In this document: positions 27,320 through 40,000 of the stretch, piece by piece
Layout: the number at the start of each line of letters is the position of its first letter
How positions within the stretch are numbered: position 1 is the stretch's first letter
Source: Anarhynchus alexandrinus
Lineage: Eukaryota > Chordata > Aves > Charadriiformes > Charadriidae
Reading direction: 5' to 3'
Assembly: GCA_008711295.1 (NCBI GenBank)
Contig: VUYV01000035.1
Span: forward strand, 4,746,161 to 4,810,160
Length of the DNA: 64,000 nucleotides
The notes under the pieces: generated by a model
Told to the model about the DNA's origin: nothing
The model's database searches: none
What the model saw: the letters and a program-made list of their open reading frames with translations, nothing else
Made by a program: the position numbers and the translations under genes

Positions 27320-27654
27320 CTTCTCTGGCACCATGCAGAAAACTTTTGTATCACGCAGAAAACTTTTCTGCTACCTCTGGTACCCCACTGCGCATCTCCT
27401 CCCCGCGCTGCAGTCGTGGCAGCGTCCTGTGCCGCTCGCCCTCGGCCCAGGCAGGGCACAAAGCCAGCACGCCTGGGTAAAACCCTTGCTGGCTTACGCA
27501 GCTGTGCCACAAACGCTCCCAGCGAGGCTATAACGCCGTCACGTATCGCGAACAGAGCAAAGAGCAGTCGGCACCCACAGAAGATATCCTGTTTGGTCAG
27601 GAGTTGATACACCGGTGCAAAGCCGCAGGTTGTTTCAAAAGAGCTTCAACCAGG

Positions 27655-27807
27655 AAAAAAAAAAAAAAAAAAAACACGCCCCCCTAGAAGTACAACAAAC
27701 AAAATTACAAAAAAAAAAAAAAAAAAGGGACCCCTAAGGAANNNNNNNNNNNNNNNNNNNNNNNNNNNNNNNNNNNNNNNNNNNNNNNNNNAAAAAAAAA
27801 AAAAAAA
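27655..27807. other. A-rich tract with a 50-N assembly gap
   Basis: Three A-runs (27655-27674, 27709-27726, 27792-27807) surround short C-rich or mixed segments and a 50-base N block at 27742-27791. The round gap length suggests a placeholder, so the true size is unknown. The homopolymers probably caused the break. Confidence 0.9.
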
Positions 27808-30800
27808 GTCACGTGCCTCTTGAAGTTAAACAAGCATATTTTCCACTACTGTAGCGAAACTGGGACCCATACTGATCAAATATGAGACACAAAAGCCTAA
27901 CGTCCGATCCAGGCAATCGTTGCAGCAAACGGCAATGCATCCGGGCTGTCCTTATCTTCATCATTTGCTTCCTAAAGATCCTGCAACGGGACTCAAGGGA
28001 CTGACCCCCTTTCCCTGCCTCCCCCGAGAAGGAGCACAGCCCCATTCAGAGAGGTGCGAACAAAAAGATCACCAGGGGGGTTGTTGGCAGCTGACCCCCT
28101 CGCATCCATCGGGGACAGTTAGTGTGAGTCACCGACAGACAGCTCAGAATAGACCCAGGTAAGGAGCACCGGGCCACACCGAACTTCGGAGCAAAGCTTG
28201 AAAGGCTTTTTCTATTGCTCTGAAACTGATGAGATCGGCATTTCTTTTAACTCTTCGAAGTCCCGATCTATGGTGACATTATCGCAACCGCAGGCTGTGT
28301 CCACGCGAGTTTCCGACCCCCAAGCCTGCTGCTCAAGATTCACCTCACTGCGTGATATTTTCGTCTCTGAAAAGGTATCTACATAAACACATCCAGTGCC
28401 AGAATCCATTTGTTGCCTGTGCTGCTCTTTAGTTGCACACATATAACAAAGCTAGAGGACATCTGAATCCTTATTTATTTTTAAATTATGTCATTTTCAC
28501 TGGCAGCAAAATAATGCATCGTAAGCATGCAAAGAAGCACAAACCTCAACCCTGTAACTGCGTTTTTGCGTGCTTTAAAAACTGTAGCACAGAACAGCGC
28601 TGCCGGCACATTTCAAACCCAGAGGACGAAGGATTCCACGTGGAATAAGCGCGCGGCAGCCGGAGCTGGCGAGCAGGAGCGGCCACTCGGCTCTGTCAAA
28701 GCAAACGGCCGAGGGAAAGCAGCCGGAGCATCTTTGACACATTCCGAGATGGATCTCCTTTTTTTTATTCCTGTGGCCAGCAAGTAGGTGTACAAAGCCA
28801 GATAAAGAGGAATTTAAACTGTATACAACTTAAATGTAGGCTCCTACGGCATCAGAGGCACTTTTGGCCATATACAGGACTGACAACAAGATTCAATACA
28901 TGGGCCCGGGACTCCTCAAATGGCACCATCACCCTGGCTTCACTTCAGTGGAGAAGAGGAAATGAAACTCGTGCCTCTGGAAGACTCTTAACAAGAAAAA
29001 AGCGCCTTCCTGTGTACTACCAAAGCACTGGAGAAGCAGGATCCTGAGCTGTCACACTGCAACGCCCTCACTTCTCCACCTCCCCAAATCAGTGCCAGTT
29101 TGCTTGCTTATCTAATAAAATGCTTCCTAACACAACCCTCCTATGCCTGCAGAGAAGGCTTTCTACGATAAACAGGGTTCCTTACAGCAGCAGAAACCAT
29201 AATGCAAGCCTGGCAAGAAGACCTGTCAGATGAAGGACTTCATGTTATCTTAATTTACGATCAAGAGCTGAATTCAGGGCTAAGGGCTGCAGCCGAGTCA
29301 CGCCACGGTGCAGACCAAGAAGAGAGGCCCCCGGAGCCGGTTGCAGAAGCGTTCCCAGCTGCCAGGCATGAACCAGGGCACAAGTGACACAGGCAGGACA
29401 CTCTGAAGCAGCATTAATAAAAGCTTTGATGGAAGCTGAATTCAGTTTTCACGGTTGGAGGACAACGGTGATTATATAAAGGCTATATACTGAGAGAGGA
29501 GGTTTTCTGACAAGTCCTACCACTTTTCTCCTCATCTGCTTTGGCTCTGCTGATATCTCTCGTGCTGCGCTCCCTACCCAGCAGCAAGGATGCCTGGCTA
29601 CAGCAAATGGGAACTCAGCTTAGGGAGAAGTTTGAAGGCATTTCTCATCAACCGGTACATGAAATGCTTTAATTTAGTAAGCCTTGAGAGGAAGGAAGCC
29701 ATTTAAAAGGGAACCAACAAAACGGCCACATTGTATTGTCAATCCACAGCACATCGTAACAACTCATAAAAGAAATACCAAATTACCGTAAGCATCTGAA
29801 GGTGGAATTAGGGTCTCTCTAGCACCTAACTAGCAACACCCTGAGCTTGTCCCAAAGCCACATGAGCTGCTTGCTTATTCCCATCTCCCAGCCTGCAGCC
29901 CACACAAGAGCTGTCCGTGTCATCCTGCTTATTTGCTAAGTAACACCCTCCTACAAAGCTGTTCCCAAACAACTCATTTCTCCTTCCACGTTGTCTCCGT
30001 GCAGAGCCAAGGGTACGAACGGGAGCTGCGCGCCAGCTGCTACCAAACTTCCCGCTGAGGAACGGGGCAGGTTGAGAGGCGAGCGCAGGGGGTTCGCGGC
30101 GTAGACAAGGGTGGGAATAGATTTAAGATCATCGAGAACCTGGTTATTATCTGAACATTTGCTGTGTGAAGGATGGGGGGGTGGAAGTCGTAAAGGGCAG
30201 ACTTGCGACATTCGCGTGTTTAAGTTTGGCAGTCCCGAGCACAGCACAAGCCATGCAACTTTATATCCCCTACCATCCCATCATCTCCCCATTTTGCCAC
30301 TTCTCCAAGGTAGCAAGCCCCTTTCCTCCTGAACAGAAGGCGATTTACAAGTGTCTTTTAAAATAGCACATACAAAATAACCTATAGGGAATTAAAAAAT
30401 TACTACGGTTAAAGAAAAATTAAATGGGAGATCTAGCTACAACTCAGACTTGTCATAATCTTACTTGTCTCAACGTGTTCCCTGGAAAATGGAGATCCAG
30501 GCAACGAGATGTCTCACCAGATGATGGGAGCTCTGTTCCTTGGGGTTCACTATGAAGTGAGCTATCAAAAAGCCAATGAACAAATGCATCTGCTGAGGCT
30601 GTACACACAGATGGCTGAATTTCACCCCTGTGTCTGCAGGATTAACAATAACCCGTGTCAGAGACAGCAGCTGACGAGGTCCCCTTACTGTAGAATCACC
30701 AGAACCAGCAAAAATTCAGCGAGCACACGCAAGAAAAACAGAAGTCATCACCTCTTCTACTTATCTACCGGAGTCTGACGTGAGCAAAAGCACAACACGA

Positions 30801-31534
30801 GAGAAGTTCCCATGGAGGACCACTGCTCCTACAGCAGGGGCACACGACATTCTGGGAGGAATCCAAAATTCAGGCACTGCAGAGCAGAAATTGTTTTGCA
30901 ATGTTCAACACCAAGCCAGAGGCATTCACTAACTAATTCGTTAGTGCAGTCAACATGAGCGCTGTTTCTTTTCTCCTTGTACTTTCCCAACCTCTGGCTT
31001 CTCTGGCAGGTGCGTGACAGACCAGCCGGGACAAGAGCCGCACACGTGGCTGCAGTATTCCCACCGCCAGCAGGAATCTGTCCCCTCCAGGTGCGTTGCT
31101 CAAAGCCATGCTCAGCTTCACTGGGAGATACACAGCAAGCAAAGGGAAATGAAAGCCATATGCATGAAACTAAGGAAGACAAAGTCCCTGATACCTCAGC
31201 AAAGTGGCCCACACAGCCCCTGAGCACGGGTTTCTCAATTTGGGAGATGACACTAGTAGACCCATGATGGAGAACTGGCACCTGCATTAGCCTGTCTGCA
31301 TGTTACATGACCTGAAAGGGTCTGACTGGTGGAAGGATCATTCTTCATCCAGTCTCACTACCTGCTGTGCTAGATCTTTTGTCTTCCTTAACCTAAGCCT
31401 ATTCAAGTCTTCCTTGCAGCTCCATGCCCATTTTCTTCCCATCACATATATCCTCTGCAGCCATTTCAAATCCCATGTTTTCATCTCCTTCCACAGGTCT
31501 TCACTCACCCATCCCTTGCAGACAGCTTCTACGT

Positions 31535-32187
31535 GTTGACACCCAGCTGAATACGAGCCAGCAGTGTGCCCAGGTGGCCAAGAAGGCCAACAGCATCCTG
31601 GCCTGTATCAGGATAGTGTGGCCAGCAGGACTAGGGAGGTGATCGTCCTGCTGTATTGGGCACTGGTGAGGCCCCACCTTGAGTACTGTGTTCAGTTTTG
31701 GGCCCCTCACTACGAGAAAGACATCGAGGTGCTGGTGCATGTCCAGAGAAGGGCAACAAAGCTGCTGAGGGGTCTGGAGCACAAGTCTTATGAGAAGCAG
31801 CTGAGGGAACTGGGGTTGTTTAGCTTGAAGAAAAGGAGGCTCAGGGGAGACCTTATCGTGCTCTACAATTACCTGAAAGGAGGTTGTAGAGAGGTGGGGG
31901 TCAACCTCTTCACACTAGTAACAGGGGATAGGACAAGAGAAAATGGCCTCAAGTTACAGCAGGGTAGGTTTAGATTGGATATTAGGAAAAATTTCTTCAC
32001 CAAAAGGGTTATCAGACATTGGAACAGGCTGCCCAGGGAAGCGATGGAGTCACCAACCCTGGAGGTGTTTAAAAGACATGGTGTTTAGGCACATGGTTTA
32101 ATGGCGGTTTTGGCAGTGTTAGGTTTATGGTGGGACTTGATGATCTTAAAGGTCCCTTCCAACCTAGACAATTCTATGATTCTATGA
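31535..32187 (+). mobile_element. CR1 LINE fragment, 5'-truncated, degraded
   Basis: This is the 3' end of a chicken-repeat-1 retrotransposon. The plus strand encodes the last part of the ORF2 reverse transcriptase region. [18 protein letters not shown] comes first; the frame then shifts by a one-base loss near 31608 and continues as [72 protein letters not shown] and [20 protein letters not shown]. The frame breaks again at 32088, where a short deletion replaces the usual C-terminus. The nucleotide 3' end 'gatcttaaaggtcccttcc' and the two ATTCTATG-like octamers at 32171-32187 are the family signature. Like most CR1 copies it is 5'-truncated and cannot move. It is antisense to SLCO3A1. Confidence 0.93.
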
Positions 32188-35100
32188 AGTTCAACCTCCT
32201 TACACTCAGCTTCTCCCTGGTTTCTAGCTCCCCAAGGTGCTAATTACAATACAGTTTATTAGCCAGACACATAACTTAGACTCTAAATTTGGCCTGCTTT
32301 AAATGAAGCTAGACACCACTGAAGCAGTCCACTGCAGTCAATAACAGGGAAGGAGATTTTTCAAAAGCACTTAAGTGGCTTTGGAACAAGAGTCCCATTT
32401 TCAAAGAGACATTTAGAGCAAGTCACTTCTGTCAATGAGAGTATGGCTCAGAAAGCATCTTTGAAAAATAACACCCTCAGGCTCTTTTAACATCCATCAC
32501 TACCAAAGAGCAAGTAGAGCAGCCCCGAGTAGTCTCTTTCCTGTGAAGGCTCAAGAAGCAAAGGGCTAGATGTTTCAACCCTGTGGTTTCAGGCAGGTGT
32601 GAAGGAAGAAGGGATACCATTCAGCCAGCAACAAAGCTGCATCATAGCCCAGGGTCAAGGGAGAAGCCTCACAGACCAACCACAGGTAGGATAACACAAA
32701 ATTACCAGCCCATTAATTCCTTTAATTCAACTTATTACGGTAGCTGATAAATACCTGGTTCAGGGTCCAAGCCAGGGTGCCTCTTTTATTCCAGTTACCA
32801 TCACTGTAGTAGCTCAGCGCCCATCATCCCAGCCCACAAGATGCCCTTGAAGCCAGACAATACCATAGCTAGCACGTTTGCTGGTGGAGAGAAAAAGCCC
32901 AAAGAAAGCCAGGTGCAGTCCATGACAAAGCCAGGAAATGAGCCCAAACACCCCTGGTCTGCATCTTCACCAGAAAATACAAATAGTAGTTGTTCCTCAG
33001 CCAAAAAGCATTACCCCATGGGCATAGGTGTCTTCTCCCAAGTCTGCTTCATGTCGCATTGTCAAAATGTGAATGAAAACAGATTTCTCTGGGCACAAAC
33101 ATTAGTCTTGACTGATGAAGGGGGTCAGTTTGGACATGACAGCTCTGGACAGCCAGCTGCAGAGTAAGAGCCTGGCTTGAAAACATTACCCACGTGTGGT
33201 AGGAATGTTCCTCTGTCCCTGCCAAGATGCCACCATCAACAGAATCTGCCTAGCCAGTATTGGCTCGGAGGAAACAAGTTGCTGTTCCCTCATCATTTAA
33301 TCTCTCACTTGCGTGAGTGGCGGGGGCGAGGGAGAGGGCAGGGAAATACACAGTGACACACACTCCTGGAAACACTCCATGAACTTAATTTTTTGTGACG
33401 CTGTCTGAATACCAAGAGTTCTGAGTGTAATCAGGATGCTGAGAATCAAATTGAAAGTGTCTGAACCTATACACTACGCACCATAGGGGGCAAATAAAGG
33501 AGAAAGCAAAGGTCATTTTAGTTTCAACTTGCATTTCCAGCGTAGCAAAGTTCTGTGCATCTCTTAAAGACCCCATACCTCGAGGCCTCAGCGCGATGCC
33601 CAACAGAAATCCATAATGTTTTGGTCAAATTTGACATTGAAGTAACCAAATTCAACATTGGAGTAACCAGACACACTCCATTCATGCCAAAAGGCACTGT
33701 TAGGTAAACCAGAAGACCCCACTTTGCCACAGGCCATTTGCAGAACATTTTTGTTCATTTTGGCCAACCACCCCCAAAACAGCAATGCCACCTCAGAGCA
33801 AGTCATTTTGAACATGTGGACACAAAAGTACTGAGCTGGGACATTACAGGACAGCATGGGAAAAAGCTTCCAGACATGGGACCATACAATCTTACACTGA
33901 TTCCCAGACTCACTGTGGCTTCCACAAGAAAGAAATCCAATTCAATGAAGCCATATAATGACTATTTGCTGCAGCCCCCCTTGAAGGACTTTCTACATAT
34001 GTAAAAGGAGCTCTCCGAGAAATTAAATTCTGCCTTCCTACCTCCATTCCAGACTCTCCCACTGTCCCTCCCTTGACGCTAAATCCCAACTATGCAAAGC
34101 CCTCACCTGGTTTCAAGTCCTGACCTTGAAGAAATAAAAATCTTGCGTCCTGGATGAAAACAAGCCAGTTTCTCCTGCCAGCAACCCTCTGGTCCCAGCA
34201 ATGCAGTTAAAGCAGAGAGAACTTTGAATCCAGATTTACCTCTGACTTGTTACCCTGCTAACCAATTGCTCACTGGATACCTGCCCACAGAATACCAAAG
34301 ATGCAGCTTATTAATGCGGGAGCATCTTGAAAACTCAGATAACAAGAAGGGACCCTGGGCGCTGTTCAGAGATACACTTCAAGAGTTTGCAATTTGAAAA
34401 TGGCACAGAACTGATTCTAGAGACTGCATCCAGCATTTCCCAAGAGGCATTACACACAACTACGGTAATTCATTAGGGATCTATTTAAATAAAAACGCAA
34501 AATAAAAATTCTGGGAAAGAACTTGTCCAGCATTGAATTAAGCTGAATGATTCAAAACAAATAAATGCCATCTCAGCTAAGAGAGGCTACACCATAAGTG
34601 CCAAATGCTTCCACAAGACAGGGCAAGAAGAAATTTGAAACTTCTGCCTTCTTGGTAAGAGCTAGCACTGAGATTAAGGGCAACACAGCAGCCTTGATGC
34701 ATCCTAATCCGCAGAAAACACTGGACTTCTGTATAGGGCCAGCATTTGAGAAAGCTTGTACAGTTGCGCCAAATGACACAGCAAAGCCACAAAGCTGTGC
34801 CTCTAGCACATGGTTTGCTAGTGTGGCTTAACTTCAATAGCCATCGAACAACTCCCAAGCTGGTTTTGGAATCTGTTCATTCACAGAGAGCTTTGTCAAT
34901 GCAGAAGTGGCCTCAATTGAGCAAATAAACTCTTGGAAGCGAACAGTTTATCTAGCGCCACGGAGTACTTGAAATCTTCCCTTTTCAGCCTTTGCTCTCA
35001 AGTTCTTTAAAGTTGGTAGGTTTGAATCGCAAAGACTATGGGAAAGCTTTTCATAACCCCAAGCCAGCTCCTTTGACATACAACAGTATTAAATGTCACA

Positions 35101-38100
35101 GATCACAGCAAGAGAAGAACCAGAAAACCGAACGCAACCTAGACTAGCACCACAGCACTGCGACCCAAGGGCTCAAGCTACCCAAGTGGTTTTTGATACC
35201 ACCTTTTGATGACAGAAATACAAACCTGGGGCCAAAGCACCCCTCTTTGGGCTGAAGGTGGAGAACCCAAGATGTGGCAGGTTCCTGCAGGAACACAATT
35301 GAGCTCAGTGGGCGTTCATCACACCGAGCACCTTGGACGAGACCGACTACAGGATCACCCAAACCGGCTGATATTACAAAACTAACATCACCGCCCTTCA
35401 CAAACAAGCACCCCTAGACAAGGCATCCCTTCAGCTAAAGCTCCTGTCCCTCAGCCAGCAGCTGCGCTGACTTCAGACATAAGGACCTGCATTATAACTA
35501 GCCATAGGCAGCAGGAAACAAAGTGTGCATCTCATCCAGAGGCTGAAAGGCCCATTGTAATTAGCCGCTCTCGGCCCTGTACGTTGAACAAGACAAAAAC
35601 AAAAACCAGTTTTCTTTTGTTGGTAAGCCATAAAAATGCTGCCCACTATTTCTCATAAAGGGCTTATACGCCCAACGCGTTTTCTCTGCCCGTCACACAA
35701 ACCGCAGCATTGGCCTAGGCTATGGGGAAGGTTAATTCCCACAATAATCAAATTTTACAGACAATGCCTGCAGGACAGAAAGAATATCACCATGTTTTAG
35801 TCACACAGACATGTGTTTCTCCTTGGGCTGAACCTGCTTGCTGCCCAGTGGGACATCCCAAAGAACGGTGACTGACCACAAAGTGCAGACAGGGTCCCAG
35901 CACTGGGAAAACCATTTACCCAACGCCAGCCAACACTTCTGCAAAGAGCATGTCGGTGCTCAAACATGATTAAAGGTTTACTTTAGCTCACGGGCAAGGG
36001 CAGATGCTCTCCCAGTAGAGTGCAGCGAGCATCTGATGGAGACATGCTCCCAGTGAGCCTGGGAAGAAGGGGTGGGATGGGGGGAAGGTGGTGATTTAAA
36101 TTTTGCCTTTGTTTTAAACGTCAAAATCTATTTTAATTGGTCATAAAAACTCATTTTCCTCAGATCAAGTCTGTTTTGCCCCTTACAGTAATTGCTAGTC
36201 TTTATCTCAACCCATGAGCTCTTCCACCCCATTTTCTGCCCCTGCCTTGTTGAGGGGAGCGAGAGAGCAGCTGGGTGGGCGTCTGGCTGCACTCCAAGGT
36301 TAACCCACCACAATACCTCACCAAGCAAGGTGGATGTTCTTTAAAAGAGAAAAGTTAAAGCTTTAAGAACAACTTGGCAAAAAAAAAACTTTACTAAACC
36401 ATGACAATTACAGCTTTTCCTGCAGCTCCGAGGAACAACGAGAAGCAAGCCATAGGACTGAAAAACTGGAAATCTGAACTCAAGTTTTTCCCTCTTTACA
36501 AATCAAGACCTAGTTACATACTGTTATTTTGCTGTTGTTTCCCAGTTACAGGGAAAGAAAGGATCAACCCCTAATTTGGCATCTCAATACATCATGCAAC
36601 ACTCAAACCGTGTCAGGATGAGAAGCAAGCATGTTTCCAGCAGATGAAAGTCATTAGCACGGCACAACAAGCAGCAACACACCACTGGGGGCATTTCTCC
36701 TTCATATTTTTCAAAATAATTTTCTTTTAGTCAGTATTTTTAGCTTCTCTTTTGGAAGCTCCAAATGCTTCCCCTCTTCTCCCTTGACATTTCTCAGTGT
36801 AGATGCGCGTATGTGTACATACAGGTCTGGTATTATTCAGAGGTGCAGGGGACTTATCCTACTACCACACCAGCCAAGGTACACGCCGGTCCTCCTGCAG
36901 CCTTTCAGAGATTCCCTTCAAGCTAAAGAGCGAGGTTTGGTCCACATCATAAAGCTCCCAAGCAACTCTCTGGTCTATTGCTAAGGACGTGCCAAACTAT
37001 GTTTGCATGAAGCTGAGAAGTGGAAAGAGGTAGCAGCTATTTCACATCCTCCTTTTCAGAAATAAAAAACAAGATGCCCAAAACAACCTTTCTGCAACTC
37101 TTCCTGTTGAAGTTCTACCAGAGAAAACAAAGAGCATCCATTGTTTAACACCACAGGTTGCAATCCTATGAAGTTAACAGTGTTTTCTCACTCACTGCTA
37201 TCCCTTTGGAGAAGTAAAGGGATGAAACAAACCTGAAACTACAGAAAACCCAGAACTCTGTCCCAGTATGGCAGACATACCCATCACTGCTATCCTCTGG
37301 CCATCCTCTGGTCTGAATGTGGTGTTCCCCACCAGCTGACAGCATGCAAAGCTCCATCTAGTACAGGTTCCAAGCAGACTCCAGGAAAAATACTTTTCAC
37401 CTTACATAAATACATAGAATAATTTAGCTGTTTTAGGAACATAGAGGGCACCACTACCCGGCACCTCAACTGTAAAGCAATTCCACGTCATTTCGTTTGA
37501 TTCTTCAGGCATTAAACTGTTAAGTATCACCTTAAAATACACATATACAACATACACTTCAAGGCTATTTCATATATATTGACCCAAAACCAGTGATGAT
37601 TTCAATTCAGCCAAAAATCTGGCTCTTAGTGGAAAAAAACCCAAACAACCACTATATGTATTTGAAAATGAAAAGTGAAACATTTCTAAAAGGTTTCTGT
37701 ATTTTCTACACCCCACAACTCTTCCCAAGTAGCCAAGCTTTCTTTCAGTTTGTGGTAGAGTTTGTAGTTGCCTTTTTATTAGGAAAAAAAAAAAAACAAA
37801 ACAACAAACCACAAACTGGAGAAAATGTTGGATTTAAATGCAAACATCAAAGCACAAAAAAAAAAACTTGAAAGCAAATCTGACATAGTTGCTTCAGAAA
37901 CCATAATGCTGGGTGAGTCACGGAGACCTCAATACAACTGAATTATCCAGGTTCCTTCAAAAACTTCACTGTCATTTTATGGATCACCATAAAACTGAAT
38001 TTTAAGTCTTTTTCCACTTTCAGTAAACCAAGGCATTATGAATTATACAGGTGAACAGCATGGTAAGTGTTTTAAAATGACATTTAAATATTAAAAATAA

Positions 38101-38596
38101 GACAATTCCAGCAATCCTTGCCCAGAAAACAGTTCATTATGTAGCATGGAAAAACAACTTCTGTGCTCCCACACCTGCCCTCAGCCACTTATCTAAAAGT
38201 CACTGGGCCTGCAAACATGCAGAAATCATCCATGCGATAGCTGCAGACACCAAAAAGATAAAGATGTTCAAAGAATACAGAGAAATCAGCTGGCTGCTTG
38301 CTGAGGAGAAAGAATACTACGAAGGGAGAGGCAACAGAGAGGAAAAACAAAAACCAAACCACAGCAAATTGCTCCTCTTCTTCTTGAACCATAGAAAATA
38401 AATAACAACGATGATAAATATTCAAACAAACTTGAAATAAAGATTTTGCTTTCATGCTGCAAGCAGTCCTCTAAAATTATGGCGCGTGTTCAGGCACTGC
38501 TGCGACACCAGCCCCAGTAAAAGATATGCAACTTCCATACAGCAGGCACTGTGCCACAGCAGGAGGACATGGCCTTCCTCCCCCACGTCAGTAAGA
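32188..38596 (-). other. SLCO3A1: SLCO3A1 intron 1, between two CR1 copies
   Basis: About 6.4 kb lies between the two CR1 insertions. I recognise no exon, RNA gene or young repeat. Content is mixed, with AT-rich and A-run segments near 36.4, 37.8 and 37.86 kb. Open frames are short, occur on both strands, and show no family motifs. Confidence 0.75.
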
Positions 38597-39420
38597 AATC
38601 ATAGCATGGTTTAGGTTGGAAGGGACCTTGAAGATCATCAAGTTCCAACCCCCCTGCCATGGGCAGGGACACCTCCCACCAGACCAGGTTGCTCAAAGCC
38701 CCATCCAACCTGGCCTTGAACACCTCCAGGGATGGGGCCTCAACAACCTCTCTGGGCAACCTGTTCCAGTGCCTTACCACCCTCAAAGTGAAAAATTTCT
38801 TCCTAATATGTAATCTAAATCTACCTTCTTCCAGTTTGAAGCCATTACCCCTCATCCTATCACTACATGCCCTTGTAAAAAGTCCTTCCCCAGCTCTCCC
38901 ATAGGCCCCCTTTAGGTACTGAAAGGCTGCTATAAGGTCTTCCCGGAGCCTTCTCTTCTCCAGGCTGAACAACCCCAACTCTTTCAGCCTGTCCTCATGG
39001 GAGAGGTGCTCCAGCACTCGGATCATCTTTGTGGCCCTCCTCTGGACCTGCTCCAACAGGTCCATGTCCTTCTTATGTTGGGGACTCCAGAGCTGGATGC
39101 AGTACTCCAGGTGGGGTCTCACGAGAGTGGAGTAGAGGGGCAGAATCACCTCCCTTGACCTGCTGGCCACACTTCTTCTGATGCAGTCCAGGATACAGTT
39201 GGCCTTCTGGGCTGCGATCGCACATTGCCGCCTTGTGTTGAGCTTCTCATCAATCAGCACCCCCAGGTCCTTCTCCTCAGGGCTGCTCTCGATCCATTCT
39301 CTGCCCAGCCTGATTTGTGCTTGGGATTGCCCCCGACCCAGATGTAGGACCTTGCACTTGGCCTTGTTGAACTTCATGATGTTGGCATGGGCCCACCTCT
39401 CCAGCCTGTCCAGGTCCCTA
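38597..39420 (-). mobile_element. CR1 LINE fragment, 5'-truncated, open frame retained
   Basis: On the minus strand about 270 consecutive codons of CR1 ORF2 C-terminus read without a stop. Motifs in order are [135 protein letters not shown] and [17 protein letters not shown]. It then runs into the 3' tail (minus strand 'ggtcccttccaacctaaacc', ending near 38597). It covers only the post-reverse-transcriptase C-terminal part, so it is a dead 5'-truncated copy, but its intact frame implies a younger insertion than the 31.5 and 21.2 kb fragments. It has the same strand as the host gene, so it sits sense in the pre-mRNA. Confidence 0.95.
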
Positions 39421-39891
39421 TATTTAGGTATCAAAATGCAGAAGCACATCACATTCAGAGTAAGGCTGGAAAAGAGAAAGCTGCTAACTGGAGAGCTTAG
39501 GAAATCGGATTTTAGTTCTGAGGTCTTTCCTAGAGTTGCTAAGCGAGGAGGGGCAGACACAGTCATACCTGCATTGTCGGTCTTCATCTCTACGTGATTA
39601 CAACTGCTGCCCCACTTCAAATCTGGGGAAAAGGAATGGTTCCTTTTCTCCGTGCTTTGATCCATCCACTCAAACTGAAACATCTTGGATGCAGGGACCA
39701 CCTCTCTAAACATTACAGAATGCTTCCCATAACAGGGCAGAGTCATCCCAGTGCCGACGGGAAGGAGTGCCAGACACTCCAGGAACTCCCTAAACAGCTT
39801 GCTATCGCTATCGATTGTATCGATAGTGTACGAAGCGTGGCAGTGTGAAAGCTCTATTCGCATCGCCATATGTATCTACAAAGAGACAGAG

Positions 39892-40000
39892 AGTCTAGTG
39901 GTTGCTCCAAGGTGACCTGGAGACGGGACCCTTGGGGTTCTAGTCCTGGTTTTGCTGCAGAGTTATAATGAAACCTTGTAAATCAAAATCAGTGGCCCAT
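39892..40000 (+). repeat. MIR-family SINE relic (head with box B)
   Basis: The order 'agtctagtggttgctccaag' (box A side), 'gggttctagtcctggtttt' with a good B box GGTTCTAGTCC at 39936-39946, then 'gaaaccttgtaaatca' mirrors MIR: 'agtggttagagca', 'gggttctagtcc', 'gaccttgggcaagtca'. It is strongly diverged and lacks a clear 3' end. The tRNA-derived head is the best preserved of the copies in the window. Confidence 0.6.

Larger units (their letters stand above)
20501..31534 (-). other. SLCO3A1: SLCO3A1 intron 1, distal portion
   Basis: This is non-coding intron 1 sequence between the exon 2 acceptor and the plus-strand CR1. It contains an old CR1 relic (about 21200-21560), a possible MIR relic (about 23060-23220), a single ambiguous base at 25646, a CpG-denser patch (about 27390-27570) and the A-rich assembly gap (27655-27807). 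Open frames such as 26777-27607 (+) and 26950-27612 (-) overlap antisense to each other, resemble no known family and lack splice or conservation support. Confidence 0.8.

Noticed and set aside
26777..27612. Overlapping open frames of 276 codons (plus) and 220 codons (minus)
   Set aside because: They overlap antisense to each other, show no domain, lie in GC-raised intron DNA and have no splice or start context. Chance is the simplest reading; the CpG patch is reported separately.
31564..32088. 174-codon open frame as a host gene
   Set aside because: It is the CR1 ORF2 C-terminus read after a frameshift, not a host protein.
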